Positions 20,475-28,613 of a stretch of 64,000 bases of DNA are shown here, piece by piece. Where the stretch lies: contig NZ_AUMD01000020.1 in NCBI RefSeq assembly GCF_000430505.1, forward strand, positions 124,001 to 188,000, in the 5' to 3' direction. Below the pieces are notes generated by a model. That model saw only the letters and a list, made by a program, of their open reading frames with translations, was not told the DNA's origin and ran no database searches. Origin of the DNA: Eisenibacter elegans DSM 3317. GTDB lineage: Bacteria; Bacteroidota; Bacteroidia; Cytophagales; Microscillaceae. The position numbers were made by a program, and so were the translations under genes. How positions within the stretch are numbered: position 1 is the first letter of the stretch; each line of letters opens with the position of its first letter.

Positions 20475-21389
20475 CTACCCCAACAAATCTTCCAAGGCTG
20501 GCAATAATTGCTCGAATCGAAACCGGAATCCGGCCTCTACAATGCGTGTGGCGCTTACTTTGTTGCCTCCCAAGACCATCTGCGCCATTTCGCCCAAGAC
20601 CAACCTCAGCGCAAAAGCCGGTACAGGAGGTAAGATAAGTGGGCGCTTGAGCACTTTGGCTGCTTCGCGGGTGAGCGCCACATTGGTTACGGGGTTGGGA
20701 GCCACTGCATTGTACACACCCTTTGTATGGCTGTTTTGTATACAATACAAAAACATCCGGACTAGGTCTTCGATATGAATCCAAGACATATATTGCTGGC
20801 CGCTGCCCAAGGCAGCCCCCACGCCTAGCTTGATGGGAGCTATGAGCTTGGGCAAGGCTCCGCCTTGGGTGCTGAGCACAATGCCGATGCGCAGCTTCAC
20901 CGTGCGGATACCCATATTCGTGATAGGCACTAAAGCATCCTCCCAAGCGCCGGTTACGTCAGCCAGAAAGTCTTGCCCGGCGGGGCTATCTTCTGTTTGG
21001 AGTGCCGCGCCGGTATCTAGTCCATAGTAGCCTATGGCCGAAGCCGATACCAACACCTTGGGTGGCGCTGGCAAGCGGGCTAGGGCTGTCGCCAGCAAGC
21101 GGGTCGATTCGGTACGGCTCGTCAAAATCTCGGTCTTACGGGCTGCCGTCCAGCTCTTGTCGGCTACCCCCGCGCCGGCTAGGTGGACGACGGCCTCCAC
21201 CCCGTCTAAGGCCGCCATATCGATGGTTTGTGCCTCAATATCCCAAGCATACACGCCCACCTGCGGGAAAGCCCCTACTGGTTTGGCGCTGCGACTGAGA
21301 TACCGGACTTCGTAGCCCTCTGACAATAATAGTGTTGTAAGCACCTGCCCTACCAATCCGGTACCTCCAGTAATGAGTATGGTTGCCAT
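20475..21389 (-). CDS. TIGR01777-type NAD(P)-dependent epimerase
   Basis: A 304-residue extended SDR protein. The N-terminal Rossmann motif GGTGLVGQ (residues 8-15) binds NAD(P), VVHLAGAGVADKSW is the conserved mid-region of the TIGR01777/YfcH family, and the YYG segment near residue 119 carries the active-site Tyr. The C-terminal DUF1731-type segment (RPLILPPVPAFALRLVLGEM) is complete. ATG at 21389 directly precedes the glycine-rich loop. The substrate is unknown; plant and cyanobacterial relatives act in cell division or as sugar epimerases. Single-gene unit. Confidence 0.9.
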   Translation of the reverse strand: MATILITGGTGLVGQVLTTLLLSEGYEVRYLSRSAKPVGAFPQVGVYAWDIEAQTIDMAALDGVEAVVHLAGAGVADKSWTAARKTEILTSRTESTRLLATALARLPAPPKVLVSASAIGYYGLDTGAALQTEDSPAGQDFLADVTGAWEDALVPITNMGIRTVKLRIGIVLSTQGGALPKLIAPIKLGVGAALGSGQQYMSWIHIEDLVRMFLYCIQNSHTKGVYNAVAPNPVTNVALTREAAKVLKRPLILPPVPAFALRLVLGEMAQMVLGGNKVSATRIVEAGFRFRFEQLLPALEDLLG

Positions 21390-21504
21390 ATATGCGTTTG
21401 ATAAAATTTATTATGTTTATAAAAACCAATCCCCCTCTTCCAACTCCTAAACTATAACCCCTCACAAGCACAAAAAGTTGATTGGCCCTAAGGCTTATGT
21501 CAAC

Positions 21505-21856
21505 GTGAATATTTTCGATAAGCTTAGCAAAGCACCATTTTTGGGGTTCTTCCGTAAATTTGGCGAAAAGATAAGACCGGGTATGACTTCGATATTGAAA
21601 AATTACTTGGTTTACCAGAGATAGAGAGGTACCCAACCTTGAGGTTGAGCAGCGCGTTGTCGGCATTTACTGCCGTGCTAGATTGACGGAAAGCATTATG
21701 CTACTCGGATAGGCCATAGATGAGTTGGCCATTCGCAAAGGGCGTAAAGATTATGCTGTTGTGATAATTGTGCGTGCGCGTCGGCTGGTGAGACTTGGCA
21801 AATGCCAAGCATTCACGAACACCATTAAAAACTCGTTCGTAATGGCGTGGCCGTGA
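21505..21856 (+). pseudogene. Relic of an ISL3-like transposase (left inverted copy)
   Basis: Translated pieces read YDFDIEKLLGLPEIER (from 21582), then in a shifted frame NLEVEQRVVGIYCRAR (from 21635), then DELAIRKGRKDYAVVI (from 21719), with an in-frame TAG at 21710. The first resembles the start of ISL3 transposases, the second their Cys-containing region, and D-E-x-A-I-R-K-G-x-x-x-Y is the hallmark at the start of the ISL3 catalytic core. The middle is deleted and the frame broken. Bases ~21687-21772 are about 90% identical to the reverse complement of 27123-27207, so two inverted relics flank the restriction-modification gene. Confidence 0.65.
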
Positions 21857-21872
21857 AGCGTTGGCATTTGTG
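21797..21872. repeat. Long imperfect hairpin downstream of the restriction gene
   Basis: AAATGCCAAGCATTCACG near 21801 can pair with CGTGAAGCGTTGGCATTT near 21868, and inner arms (CACCATTA / TAATGGCGTG) extend the stem around an AAAAACTCGTTCG loop. It ends just six bases from the stop codon of the minus-strand restriction-methyltransferase. It may terminate that transcript or mark the end of an inserted module. Confidence 0.5.
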
Positions 21873-21877
21873 TTGGT

Positions 21878-24800
21878 CTATGCTGTTTCAATAATTTTAA
21901 TTTCTTCTTCCGTCAACTCATAAAGCTGATAAACCAATTGGTCTATTTGGTTTTCTAAATCGGTGGTGTCTTCGCCTTTTTCTTTTTGGGCTAAAATCTG
22001 CTCTACCAAATCTATAAAGGGCTGCTGCTCCATTGGAGAAAGTACGGGAATGGGAAAGTTTTGAACATACATAGCTAACATTCTAAATTGTCTTTCAGAT
22101 AATCTGATAACATAATTTTTTACTAAAAATCTACCAAAAGAAGAATTTAAAACAGACAAAATATATTTTATACCTTTCCCTGTCATTATATAACCTGTAT
22201 TCAATACCACTGTATTTTTCTTGTCATATTGAAAACAAGGAAAATCATAACCTTCCGCTTTATTGTCAGTTTGAATTTCAATATAAACAATCTTCTCCTT
22301 TTCAAATTCTTCGATGTAAGCACAGTTACGTAGGTTTGTCCAATGGTCGCCTTTGTCTTGTCTTTTTTGTAGTTGTGTTTCATACTGCAATAAGTGTTTG
22401 TAAATTGCAGGATAATCTTTCACTACGTCAATTCTTGGAATATTTTTATCCTTAACGCCATTGTGTGTATTTATCAACCACAAATCCGCAAATTCGGCTT
22501 TGTATCTTTTTATATCTCTGCCTCGGAGAATGGGTTTGATGATTTCGGCACTTTTGGGGTCTTGGGCAATGAGCTCGTCTTTTTTCTTGCCGTCAATGAT
22601 AAAGGCTTCGTTGTAGCCCGTTTTTATACCATAATTAATTTGTATATCCCATTCTTTTAGTGGTTTGCCTATTCTTTCAATTTTGGCTTTGATGCTTTGC
22701 TCTATTTCGGAGGCAATTGTCCAACTTTCGTCTTTTTGAGGATTTATCAACAAAAAATTATTATGGTAAGCCTCAATGTGTTGTACTTGTTTTTCTTTGC
22801 TGATGTCCAAGGCTTTGAAGGCTTTTGTATTGGCTTTTTTAGAGAAAATCAAGATATTAGAATCAACCGTTGCTTCTTCAAAAATGCCGCTGCCCAAATC
22901 AATCAGGAGTTCGGGCTGGGTATGTTCTAAAAAATAATTTCGGGTAGTTTTTCCGTAGCCTGCCCGCATCCATTTGTTGGAAGTGATATAAGCCAAGAAA
23001 CCGTTTTGTTTTAAAATTTGATTTCCTTTTTCATAAAAAAGCGAATAAATATCGCCTGTTTTCTCGTAGGTTTGGTACTCAAATCTTTTCAATTGCTCCG
23101 ATGCCTCTTTCATTGCTTGCAGTTGTATATAAGGTGGATTTCCAATCACCACATCAAAGCCCACAAAATCGCCATCATCATTCAGCACTTCGGGAAATTC
23201 AAAACGCCATTCAAAAGCATTTTCAAAAATCTTGTTGGCTTTTATTGCTTCAATTTCGGTTTCAAGCTTCTTGGTTTCTTCGGTTAGTTGCGTTACTTTC
23301 TTGTTCCAATCAGCTTGTTCCTTTTTGCTCATTTCAAACAATTGCTCTTGATTGGTGAGTTGAAACAAGTCGCCTTGTAGTTTGTGTAGCTTCTTTAGTT
23401 TGGGGTCGTTCAAGGATATTTCGGTTCTGAAATCTGCTTTAATGTCGGCAATCAGTCGTTCCATTGCTCGTTTCTGTTCCTTGCTTTCAGCGTTTCGGTA
23501 CGTGGCAACGGCTGTACGGTAGCTGTCAATGGTCCACTTACTTTTTTTGAGTGCTTGCTTCAGGTCGGCATCAATGGCAAAACGGCTTACTAAGGAGTTT
23601 CCGCATTTGATGTTGATGTCAATGTTGGGGAGGGTTTCTAACACACCCCCGACCCCTCTCGAGAGGGGAGACACACCCCCAGCCCCTTTGGAGAGGGGAG
23701 ACACACCCCCAGCCCCTCTCGAGAGGGGAGTATTCCCTCCTTGAGGAGGGTCAGGGAGGTGTTTGTAATAGGCGTTTTTCAACAATTCAATCCACAAACG
23801 CAAACGGCAAATTTTTACCGAGTTGGGATTGATGTCCACCCCAAAAAGGCAGTTTTCAATAATGGTTTGCTTTTCGTGGAAAAGCGTTTCTTGTACTCGC
23901 TGACTTTCTGAAACCTTAAAGTCCCCTCTTGAGAGGGGGTTTGGGGGTGTGTATTCAAAAAGTTCGCCGTCTTCGTCTGTTACAATCAATTCATCATTGA
24001 CCACTTCCACCTGATATTCTTTCAAGCGTTTTCCGTCACGGTCTTGCAGAATTTTCAAGTCGTTTTTTACGGCAATCATTTCATTGAGAGCCGAAACCAA
24101 AAAGTGTCCTGAGCCAACGGCAGGGTCACAAATTTTGATACTGTTTACAATGTCATTTGCTTGTTGGCGGGTAAAAAGTCGTCCTTCACCTATTTGCTCA
24201 TACACGTCATCCAAGCTCTTAAACTCCCCAATAGAAGAAGATGTTTTTAAGTCCCCTCTGGAGAGGGATTCGGGAAGCGAAAAGTCCCCTCTTGAGAGGG
24301 GATTTAGGGGTGTGTCCTCATACAAGAACGATGACAAATCACCTTTCTCAAAACCTTCAATATACTGTCTAATAGTTTCTAAAGTTGCCTCTAAGTGTTT
24401 AAAAATATCTGAATCGGGAAACCGCAGAACATTTAATCCCAACTCGTTTAATCTGGTTTCCTTTTGAAAATCTTTTTTTTGAACTTCTTCCCAATTATGC
24501 GTTTCGCCATCTATTTCAATTACGAGTTTTAATTCATAACAGAAAAAGTCAGCTATGTAATTATCCAAAGGTTTTTGTCTATGAAAATCATATTTCCCTT
24601 CAAATTTTCCTTTCAACTCCTTCCAGAGTATAATTTCAGATTTGGTGCTATTGTTTCTTAATTCTCGTGCAAGTTCTTTGAGCTTAGGATTGTAAGGAAT
24701 AATTTCTCTTCTTGAAGGACTTTTAATTTCGGATGACACACCCCCAGCCCCTCTCAAGAGGGGAGACACACCCCCAGCCCCTTTGGAGAGGGGAGACACA

Positions 24801-26608
24801 CCCCCAGCCCCTCTCAAGAGGGGAGCGGCAGCTTCGTTGAATTTCTGAACTACCGCTTTGCGAATGGTTTCACGGCACATATACATCGTGATGAAACCCG
24901 GAGTGAAAAACGAGCCGTCTTTGTAGCCGTTTATCTTCTCGAAAATCAATCCGAGCACCGAAGCGTTAATCAGTGTTTTGTTGTCTTCTTGGATTTCTTC
25001 TCCGCCTTCTGCTCCAAAGTCGTAAGCATCTAAAAACTCAAACAGGTATTGAAGCGTAGAAATGTTGCCTGACCTTTTTTTGCCTTGCTGGTCTTTCAGC
25101 ACGGTTTGCGAAAAAATCGGAATGGTTTTGTCGTCTTTCAGGTTGCTGATAAACAAAGTAACCTGCTCCAATTCCGTCGGCTCAAAGAGTGATGAGTTGA
25201 GATAAGGAACTTTCTCAAAAATCTTTATTACATCTTCGTTTCGGTCGTCATATTTGCGAGCCAAGACCTGAAAAAACAAGCTGTTCAGGTCGTCATAGTT
25301 CTTGATTTTGTCAAGATTGAGAAATTTGTATTCTGACACACCCCCAGCCCCTCTCGAGAGGGGAGACACACCCCCAGCCCCTCTCGAAAGGGGAGTTTTG
25401 TGATAGGTGATGAGTTGGGCTTCCAACAACTTCAAAAACAAAATTCTATTTATCCAAGTGATGGAAAGTTCAAGAGCAACATTAAAAAGTCGTTCCTGTT
25501 GTGTGTTGCCGAATTGGTTTGGTTTTTCAAGTCGGCTAAGTTTATCTAAGCTGTCAAGCTGAATGATGGCATCTTCAAGAATAGTTCCCGTGTGGCGTTC
25601 ACCTGCTTTGTTTCTTTCAATCAGTTTTTTGCTTCCTTCTTTGGTTTCAGTCAAACCGATAATGTGCAATAACTCGCTGTAAAAGCGTTTGTCGAGGCTG
25701 TTGCTGTCGTTGGTAAATGGCAGTTTTAGAAGATGTTCGGGGGAAAGGAGTTTGAATAAAGCAATCAACGCATTATCATTCCCTTCTTGAGGAGGGTTAG
25801 ACACACCCCCAAGCCCATCATTCCCTCCTTGAGGAGGGTTAGGGAGGTGTTTTGACACACCCCCAAGCCCATCATTCCCTCCTTGAGGAGGGTTAGGGAG
25901 GTGTTTTGACACACCCCCAAGCCCATCATTCCCTCCTTGAGGAGGGTTAGGGAGGTGTTTTGACACACCCCCAGCCCCTCTCAAGAGGGGAGCATAGTCC
26001 TGAATGTTGAAATAAGTAAATTCAATTTCAGTAGTGATGCTGTCAATAAAAGGCTCGGCAATCTCTTTGTAAAATACGTCGGTTGATTTCTTGCTTGCCT
26101 CGAAATTTTCGAATTGTTTTACAAATGATTTGTTTTGAGCAAAAAGTCTTTCAAATAAATGTTCGTCAAAAATGAACCATTCCTTGATGTTGGTCGCCAC
26201 CAAGTGTTTTATTTCGAGGTTTTTATGGGTAATTCTCTCTCGTAAGTAATACAACACTAATTCCTGAAATGCTTTTTTGTTGATGTTTTCCCTTGTAATC
26301 ATTTCTGATTTGTTGGTCGGCTTTTTAGCTTCGAGAATTACACCAACTGTCGAGTTTGCATTTTGTCCGTTGTGAATCACAAGGTCATTTCGACCTTTGG
26401 TATTGATAAAATGATTTTGTTTGTAATAGGTATCTTTTAGAAAGTCAGAAACCAAGTTTTTGTGAAACTCTTCGCTTTCGGTGTCATTTGTCCTGTCGAG
26501 TAAAGTAATAAGATTGGTCTTGAAAGCTTCAATTTCAGTCCTGTTCGGTTTTACTTTTAAAAAGGCTTTGTTCAGCGCCTTTCTTGGTTTCAGTTCTTTT
26601 AAAATCAT
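21878..26608 (-). CDS. Eco57I-like type IIG restriction-modification enzyme with in-frame repeat inserts
   Basis: A 1,576-residue enzyme joining endonuclease and N6-adenine methyltransferase. The N-terminus has a PD-(D/E)xK nuclease site: Asp in GRNDLVIHN (residue 75) and E-x-K in ILEAKK (93-95). Methyltransferase motif I is ICDPAVGSGHFLV near residue 822, and the catalytic NPPY (VIGNPPYIQ) is near 1154. The C-terminal ~350 residues form the target-recognition region. Six insertions interrupt it: PLLRGAGGVS-type decapeptides, tandem KHLPNPPQGGNDGLGGVS units, and a DUF559 nuclease-like domain (about 630-757). None breaks the frame. The gene is more AT-rich than its neighbours and is flanked by inverted ISL3-like relics, so it was probably acquired horizontally. 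No separate specificity or methylase gene is present, as expected for this class. Confidence 0.92.
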   Translation of the reverse strand: MILKELKPRKALNKAFLKVKPNRTEIEAFKTNLITLLDRTNDTESEEFHKNLVSDFLKDTYYKQNHFINTKGRNDLVIHNGQNANSTVGVILEAKKPTNKSEMITRENINKKAFQELVLYYLRERITHKNLEIKHLVATNIKEWFIFDEHLFERLFAQNKSFVKQFENFEASKKSTDVFYKEIAEPFIDSITTEIEFTYFNIQDYAPLLRGAGGVSKHLPNPPQGGNDGLGGVSKHLPNPPQGGNDGLGGVSKHLPNPPQGGNDGLGGVSNPPQEGNDNALIALFKLLSPEHLLKLPFTNDSNSLDKRFYSELLHIIGLTETKEGSKKLIERNKAGERHTGTILEDAIIQLDSLDKLSRLEKPNQFGNTQQERLFNVALELSITWINRILFLKLLEAQLITYHKTPLSRGAGGVSPLSRGAGGVSEYKFLNLDKIKNYDDLNSLFFQVLARKYDDRNEDVIKIFEKVPYLNSSLFEPTELEQVTLFISNLKDDKTIPIFSQTVLKDQQGKKRSGNISTLQYLFEFLDAYDFGAEGGEEIQEDNKTLINASVLGLIFEKINGYKDGSFFTPGFITMYMCRETIRKAVVQKFNEAAAPLLRGAGGVSPLSKGAGGVSPLLRGAGGVSSEIKSPSRREIIPYNPKLKELARELRNNSTKSEIILWKELKGKFEGKYDFHRQKPLDNYIADFFCYELKLVIEIDGETHNWEEVQKKDFQKETRLNELGLNVLRFPDSDIFKHLEATLETIRQYIEGFEKGDLSSFLYEDTPLNPLSRGDFSLPESLSRGDLKTSSSIGEFKSLDDVYEQIGEGRLFTRQQANDIVNSIKICDPAVGSGHFLVSALNEMIAVKNDLKILQDRDGKRLKEYQVEVVNDELIVTDEDGELFEYTPPNPLSRGDFKVSESQRVQETLFHEKQTIIENCLFGVDINPNSVKICRLRLWIELLKNAYYKHLPDPPQGGNTPLSRGAGGVSPLSKGAGGVSPLSRGVGGVLETLPNIDINIKCGNSLVSRFAIDADLKQALKKSKWTIDSYRTAVATYRNAESKEQKRAMERLIADIKADFRTEISLNDPKLKKLHKLQGDLFQLTNQEQLFEMSKKEQADWNKKVTQLTEETKKLETEIEAIKANKIFENAFEWRFEFPEVLNDDGDFVGFDVVIGNPPYIQLQAMKEASEQLKRFEYQTYEKTGDIYSLFYEKGNQILKQNGFLAYITSNKWMRAGYGKTTRNYFLEHTQPELLIDLGSGIFEEATVDSNILIFSKKANTKAFKALDISKEKQVQHIEAYHNNFLLINPQKDESWTIASEIEQSIKAKIERIGKPLKEWDIQINYGIKTGYNEAFIIDGKKKDELIAQDPKSAEIIKPILRGRDIKRYKAEFADLWLINTHNGVKDKNIPRIDVVKDYPAIYKHLLQYETQLQKRQDKGDHWTNLRNCAYIEEFEKEKIVYIEIQTDNKAEGYDFPCFQYDKKNTVVLNTGYIMTGKGIKYILSVLNSSFGRFLVKNYVIRLSERQFRMLAMYVQNFPIPVLSPMEQQPFIDLVEQILAQKEKGEDTTDLENQIDQLVYQLYELTEEEIKIIETA
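23641..23764. repeat. In-gene palindromic repeat cluster 6
   Basis: Three 30-bp units (ACACACCCCCAGCCCCTCTC with GAGAGGGGAG, each an inverted repeat) are followed by one unit of the CCCTCC-TTGAGG-AGGG type. On the minus strand they encode decapeptides such as PLSRGAGGVS within the methyltransferase, between motif I and NPPY. Confidence 0.9.
23921..23953. repeat. In-gene palindromic repeat cluster 5
   Basis: A single CCCCTCTTGAGAGGGG palindrome with the flanking GGGTTTGGGGGTGTG arm, encoding PPNPLSRGDF on the minus strand. Confidence 0.85.
24251..24317. repeat. In-gene palindromic repeat cluster 4
   Basis: Two palindromic cores (CCCCTCTGGAGAGGG and CCCCTCTTGAGAGGGG) encode LSRGD peptides on the minus strand and bound the DUF559 insert on its C-terminal side. 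Confidence 0.85.
24340..24730 (-). other. DUF559 (Vsr-like) nuclease domain embedded in the restriction enzyme
   Basis: The segment contains NPKLKELARELRNNSTKSE, FHRQKPLDNYIADFFCYELK, LVIEIDGETH and LNVLRFPDSDI. These are the successive motifs of the DUF559 / very-short-patch-repair endonuclease fold, with catalytic-type D (IADFF) and E (VIEIDG). Elsewhere DUF559 is a stand-alone ~120-residue protein or a tail domain. Here it lies inside the methyltransferase reading frame with palindromic repeats on both sides, suggesting it came in as a repeat-associated insert. Confidence 0.8.
24735..24824. repeat. In-gene palindromic repeat cluster 3, three 30-bp units
   Basis: Three head-to-tail 30-bp units, each GACACACCCCCAGCCCC followed by TCTCAAGAGGGGA or a close variant. 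They encode three GAGGVS decapeptides immediately before the DUF559 insert. Confidence 0.9.
25335..25394. repeat. In-gene palindromic repeat cluster 2, two 30-bp units
   Basis: Two exact-length 30-bp units in tandem encode PLSRGAGGVS twice on the minus strand. Confidence 0.9.
25778..25991. repeat. In-gene tandem repeat: three 54-bp units plus one 30-bp unit
   Basis: Units at 25800-25853, 25854-25907 and 25908-25961 are identical or nearly so, each encoding KHLPNPPQGGNDGLGGVS on the minus strand. A 30-bp palindromic unit follows at 25962-25991 and a partial unit precedes at 25778. All lengths are multiples of three. The cluster sits at residues ~206-277, between the nuclease and methyltransferase halves. 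Confidence 0.95.
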
Positions 26609-27122
26609 TTTACAATCAATCTTTTCTTTCAGTCGGTTAAGATAAGTTTTTCGGTCGAAATGGTGTCAGCACGTTAGCCAAAAAATGGCTCTTTTGGTTT
26701 TTTGAGCGTTGGCTCGTGTGTGGGGCAAAACCAAATGTGCTGTTTGTGTGGTTGGCTTTCCTACAATGAACTTAAAGGAAAAGGCTTGGCGAAGGCAGGG
26801 GTTTAACAACACCACACTTCGACTAAGCACAAATGTAAATAAAAATTTCGAAAGTTAAATTAGCAAATCAGCCCCATTTTTCGCCAAATCAATGTGAGTG
26901 GCAATCATTTTTTTAGTTTTGCGTGCCACTTTGTCGAGCCTGAATTTCGTTTTAAATTCGAATATTTATTTGTCAAATTGACACTTTATTTTGTTGGCTC
27001 TTCTGTGATTTTGGCGCTAGAGGCAACTGACTAAAATCCGCTTTCTAAATAAGCTGCAGAAGAAGTCTTTTAACGTCCTAGTATCCCGTCTCTCAAGCAC
27101 CTCCCACACGCAAGCACAATTA
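26609..27122. other. AT-rich intergenic flank of the restriction island
   Basis: No gene is seen between the restriction-enzyme start and the right ISL3-like relic. The stretch contains GC-clustered repeats of GTTGGCT/AGCCAA near 26665-26760 and then ~300 bp of AT-rich DNA. The promoter of the minus-strand restriction gene must lie in its first part, but no clear TAnnTTTG box was identified. Confidence 0.4.
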
Positions 27123-27263
27123 TCAAAAAGCATAATCTTTATGCCCTTTGCGAATGGCCAACTCATCAATGGCTATCCGAATAGCATATGCTTTCAGTTG
27201 GCCAATACAAATGATTGTCAAAAAATTGCACTTTGCTAAGCTTGTCGAAAATACTCAGGTTAT
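27123..27263 (-). pseudogene. Relic of an ISL3-like transposase (right inverted copy)
   Basis: On the minus strand the fragment reads LKAYAIRIAIDELAIRKGHK followed by DYAF and a stop. I-D-E-x-A-I-R-K-G-H-K is the diagnostic ISL3 catalytic-core segment. Outer bases 27226-27261 also match 21505-21535 in inverted orientation (both contain an AAGCTTAGCAAAG-type core), but the ~150 bases between the blocks are replaced by ~20 here. It is only ~45 codons long and non-functional. Confidence 0.65.
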
Positions 27264-27370
27264 TTTAGGGGGCTTCATCAATCGAAATCAGACCTTGGTA
27301 AAAATTTCAGAAAAAGATGGTAAGCCTGTAGTATATTTGGCTTGATGTTCCACCCAATATTGTCAAATAT

Positions 27371-27874
27371 ATGAAACACACAGACCTTATATTCCCTGCT
27401 GTTGTGGGCTTGTTCTGCTTGCATCTTTCCTGCCAAAGCCCCTCCCCTAACGATACCTCTACAGCCCAACTAGCCCAGCTCAATACTTCGCCCGAACTGC
27501 TTGTGAACAACAATATCTTGGGGCGCTTTAGCTTTAGCGAAAGCGTGGGCGAGAGCGCAGGTGGCATCCCCATCAACTTCTTCCATACACTTCAAATCAC
27601 AGAATCAGCAGGGGTCTTAGTGGGCTCCTACCACATAGACGGCTACCAGACAATGACCCGACTCCGAGGCCAGCTCCGCCCTGTAGATGGGAAACAATGG
27701 CAGTTGATTTTTGAAGATTTTGAAGAAGATGATCTCTTCCGCTCAGATAGATTCAAGCCCAAGGCTTTGCTCTGCACGCTCCGGTTGGATGGCAATCAGC
27801 TTTCTGTAAGCTACCCCAAAAACACCCCTGTCTCAAGGATGGAGGGGCGCACTGTGGTCTTTGAGCGCGAATAA
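27371..27874 (+). CDS. Putative lipoprotein of unknown function
   Basis: The 167-residue product starts MKHTDLIFPAVVGLFCLHLSCQ, a lipoprotein signal with a Cys following HLS, so it is probably anchored in the envelope. The mature part is beta-rich, with the pattern of a small barrel (NILGRFSFSE, VLVGSYHIDGYQTMTRLRGQ, LLCTLRLDGNQLSVSYPKN). No family is recognised; a lipocalin-like shape is possible. The start is fixed by the signal peptide. It lies just outside the right relic of the restriction island. Confidence 0.7.
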   Translation: MKHTDLIFPAVVGLFCLHLSCQSPSPNDTSTAQLAQLNTSPELLVNNNILGRFSFSESVGESAGGIPINFFHTLQITESAGVLVGSYHIDGYQTMTRLRGQLRPVDGKQWQLIFEDFEEDDLFRSDRFKPKALLCTLRLDGNQLSVSYPKNTPVSRMEGRTVVFERE

Positions 27875-27987
27875 GCAGCTTTCTAATAAAAAAGACGTAA
27901 AATACACCCAAATCAATCCTTCAACCACTTTGAGCCTCCTTTTTACGTATAGGGAATAGTTTTACCCCTAACATTTGTACTACCTTT

Positions 27988-28587
27988 ATGAGTACTTTTG
28001 CGTTTCCACTAGAACTACGCTTCAAAATTGCAACCATTGCCAACGACTTTGTGGCCAAAGATGCTTCTGGCAAAACATTGGCTTACATCCGTCAGAAAAT
28101 CTTCAAACTAAAAAGCGAGGTAGAGGTTTTTAGCGACGAAAGCAAGCGCCAAAAAATGTATACCATCAAGGCCAACCAATGGATTGATTTTTCGGCCTCT
28201 TACAATTTTTTAGACTACGAGGGCAAAAGCATCGGGCGTATTGGCCGCAAAGGCTGGCGCTCTCTCTGGAAAGCCCATTATGACCTCTACGATAGTCAAG
28301 ACCAGCACGAGTTTGTGGTCAATGAAGAAAACGCTTGGATCAAAGTCATTGATAGTGCTGTGGGAGAGCTGCCGCTCATCGGCGCTTTTACAGGCTATGT
28401 GTTCAACCCCGCCTACCTCGTGAAGCGGGTCGATAATGGGCAAATAGTCGCCAAACTACGCAAAGAGCCTTCTTTCTGGGGGCGTAAATTCACTATCCAC
28501 AAGCTCGAAGAAATGCCTCCACACGATGAAGAACGCATTCTCTTGGGGCTGATGATGATGATTTTGTTGGAGCGTAGAAGAGGATAA
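27988..28587 (+). CDS. LURP-one-related / Tubby-C-like fold protein
   Basis: A 199-residue soluble protein composed of repeated beta-hairpins: FKIATIANDFVAKDASGKTL, YIRQKIFKLKSEVEVFSDES, YNFLDYEGKSIGRIGRKGW, PAYLVKRVDNGQIVAKLRKE. This is the pattern of the LURP-one-related family, whose fold resembles the C-terminal domain of Tubby and phospholipid scramblases. The C-terminus ends in a hydrophobic LLGLMMMILLE helix. Biological role in bacteria is unknown. The ATG at 27988 has practically no upstream candidate. Confidence 0.65.
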   Translation: MSTFAFPLELRFKIATIANDFVAKDASGKTLAYIRQKIFKLKSEVEVFSDESKRQKMYTIKANQWIDFSASYNFLDYEGKSIGRIGRKGWRSLWKAHYDLYDSQDQHEFVVNEENAWIKVIDSAVGELPLIGAFTGYVFNPAYLVKRVDNGQIVAKLRKEPSFWGRKFTIHKLEEMPPHDEERILLGLMMMILLERRRG

Positions 28588-28593
28588 TCAATA

Positions 28594-28613
28594 CCCACAC
28601 ACTACTGGATATT
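28594..28613. repeat. Solo end of the MITE-like repeat
   Basis: CCACACACTACTGGATATTT matches the end of the full repeat copy near 60.76 kb (CCACACCACTGGATATTTTA). It directly abuts the ADP-ribosylglycohydrolase relic. Confidence 0.55.

Noticed and set aside
21797-21872. Integron attC site
   Set aside because: A long hairpin with inverted ends is present, but the R-Y-Y-Y-A-A-C and G-T-T-R-R-R-Y core triplets do not fit and no integrase is in the window.
23641-25991. CRISPR array in the restriction gene
   Set aside because: The 30-bp and 54-bp units are contiguous head-to-tail and are translated in frame. There are no unique spacers and no cas genes nearby.
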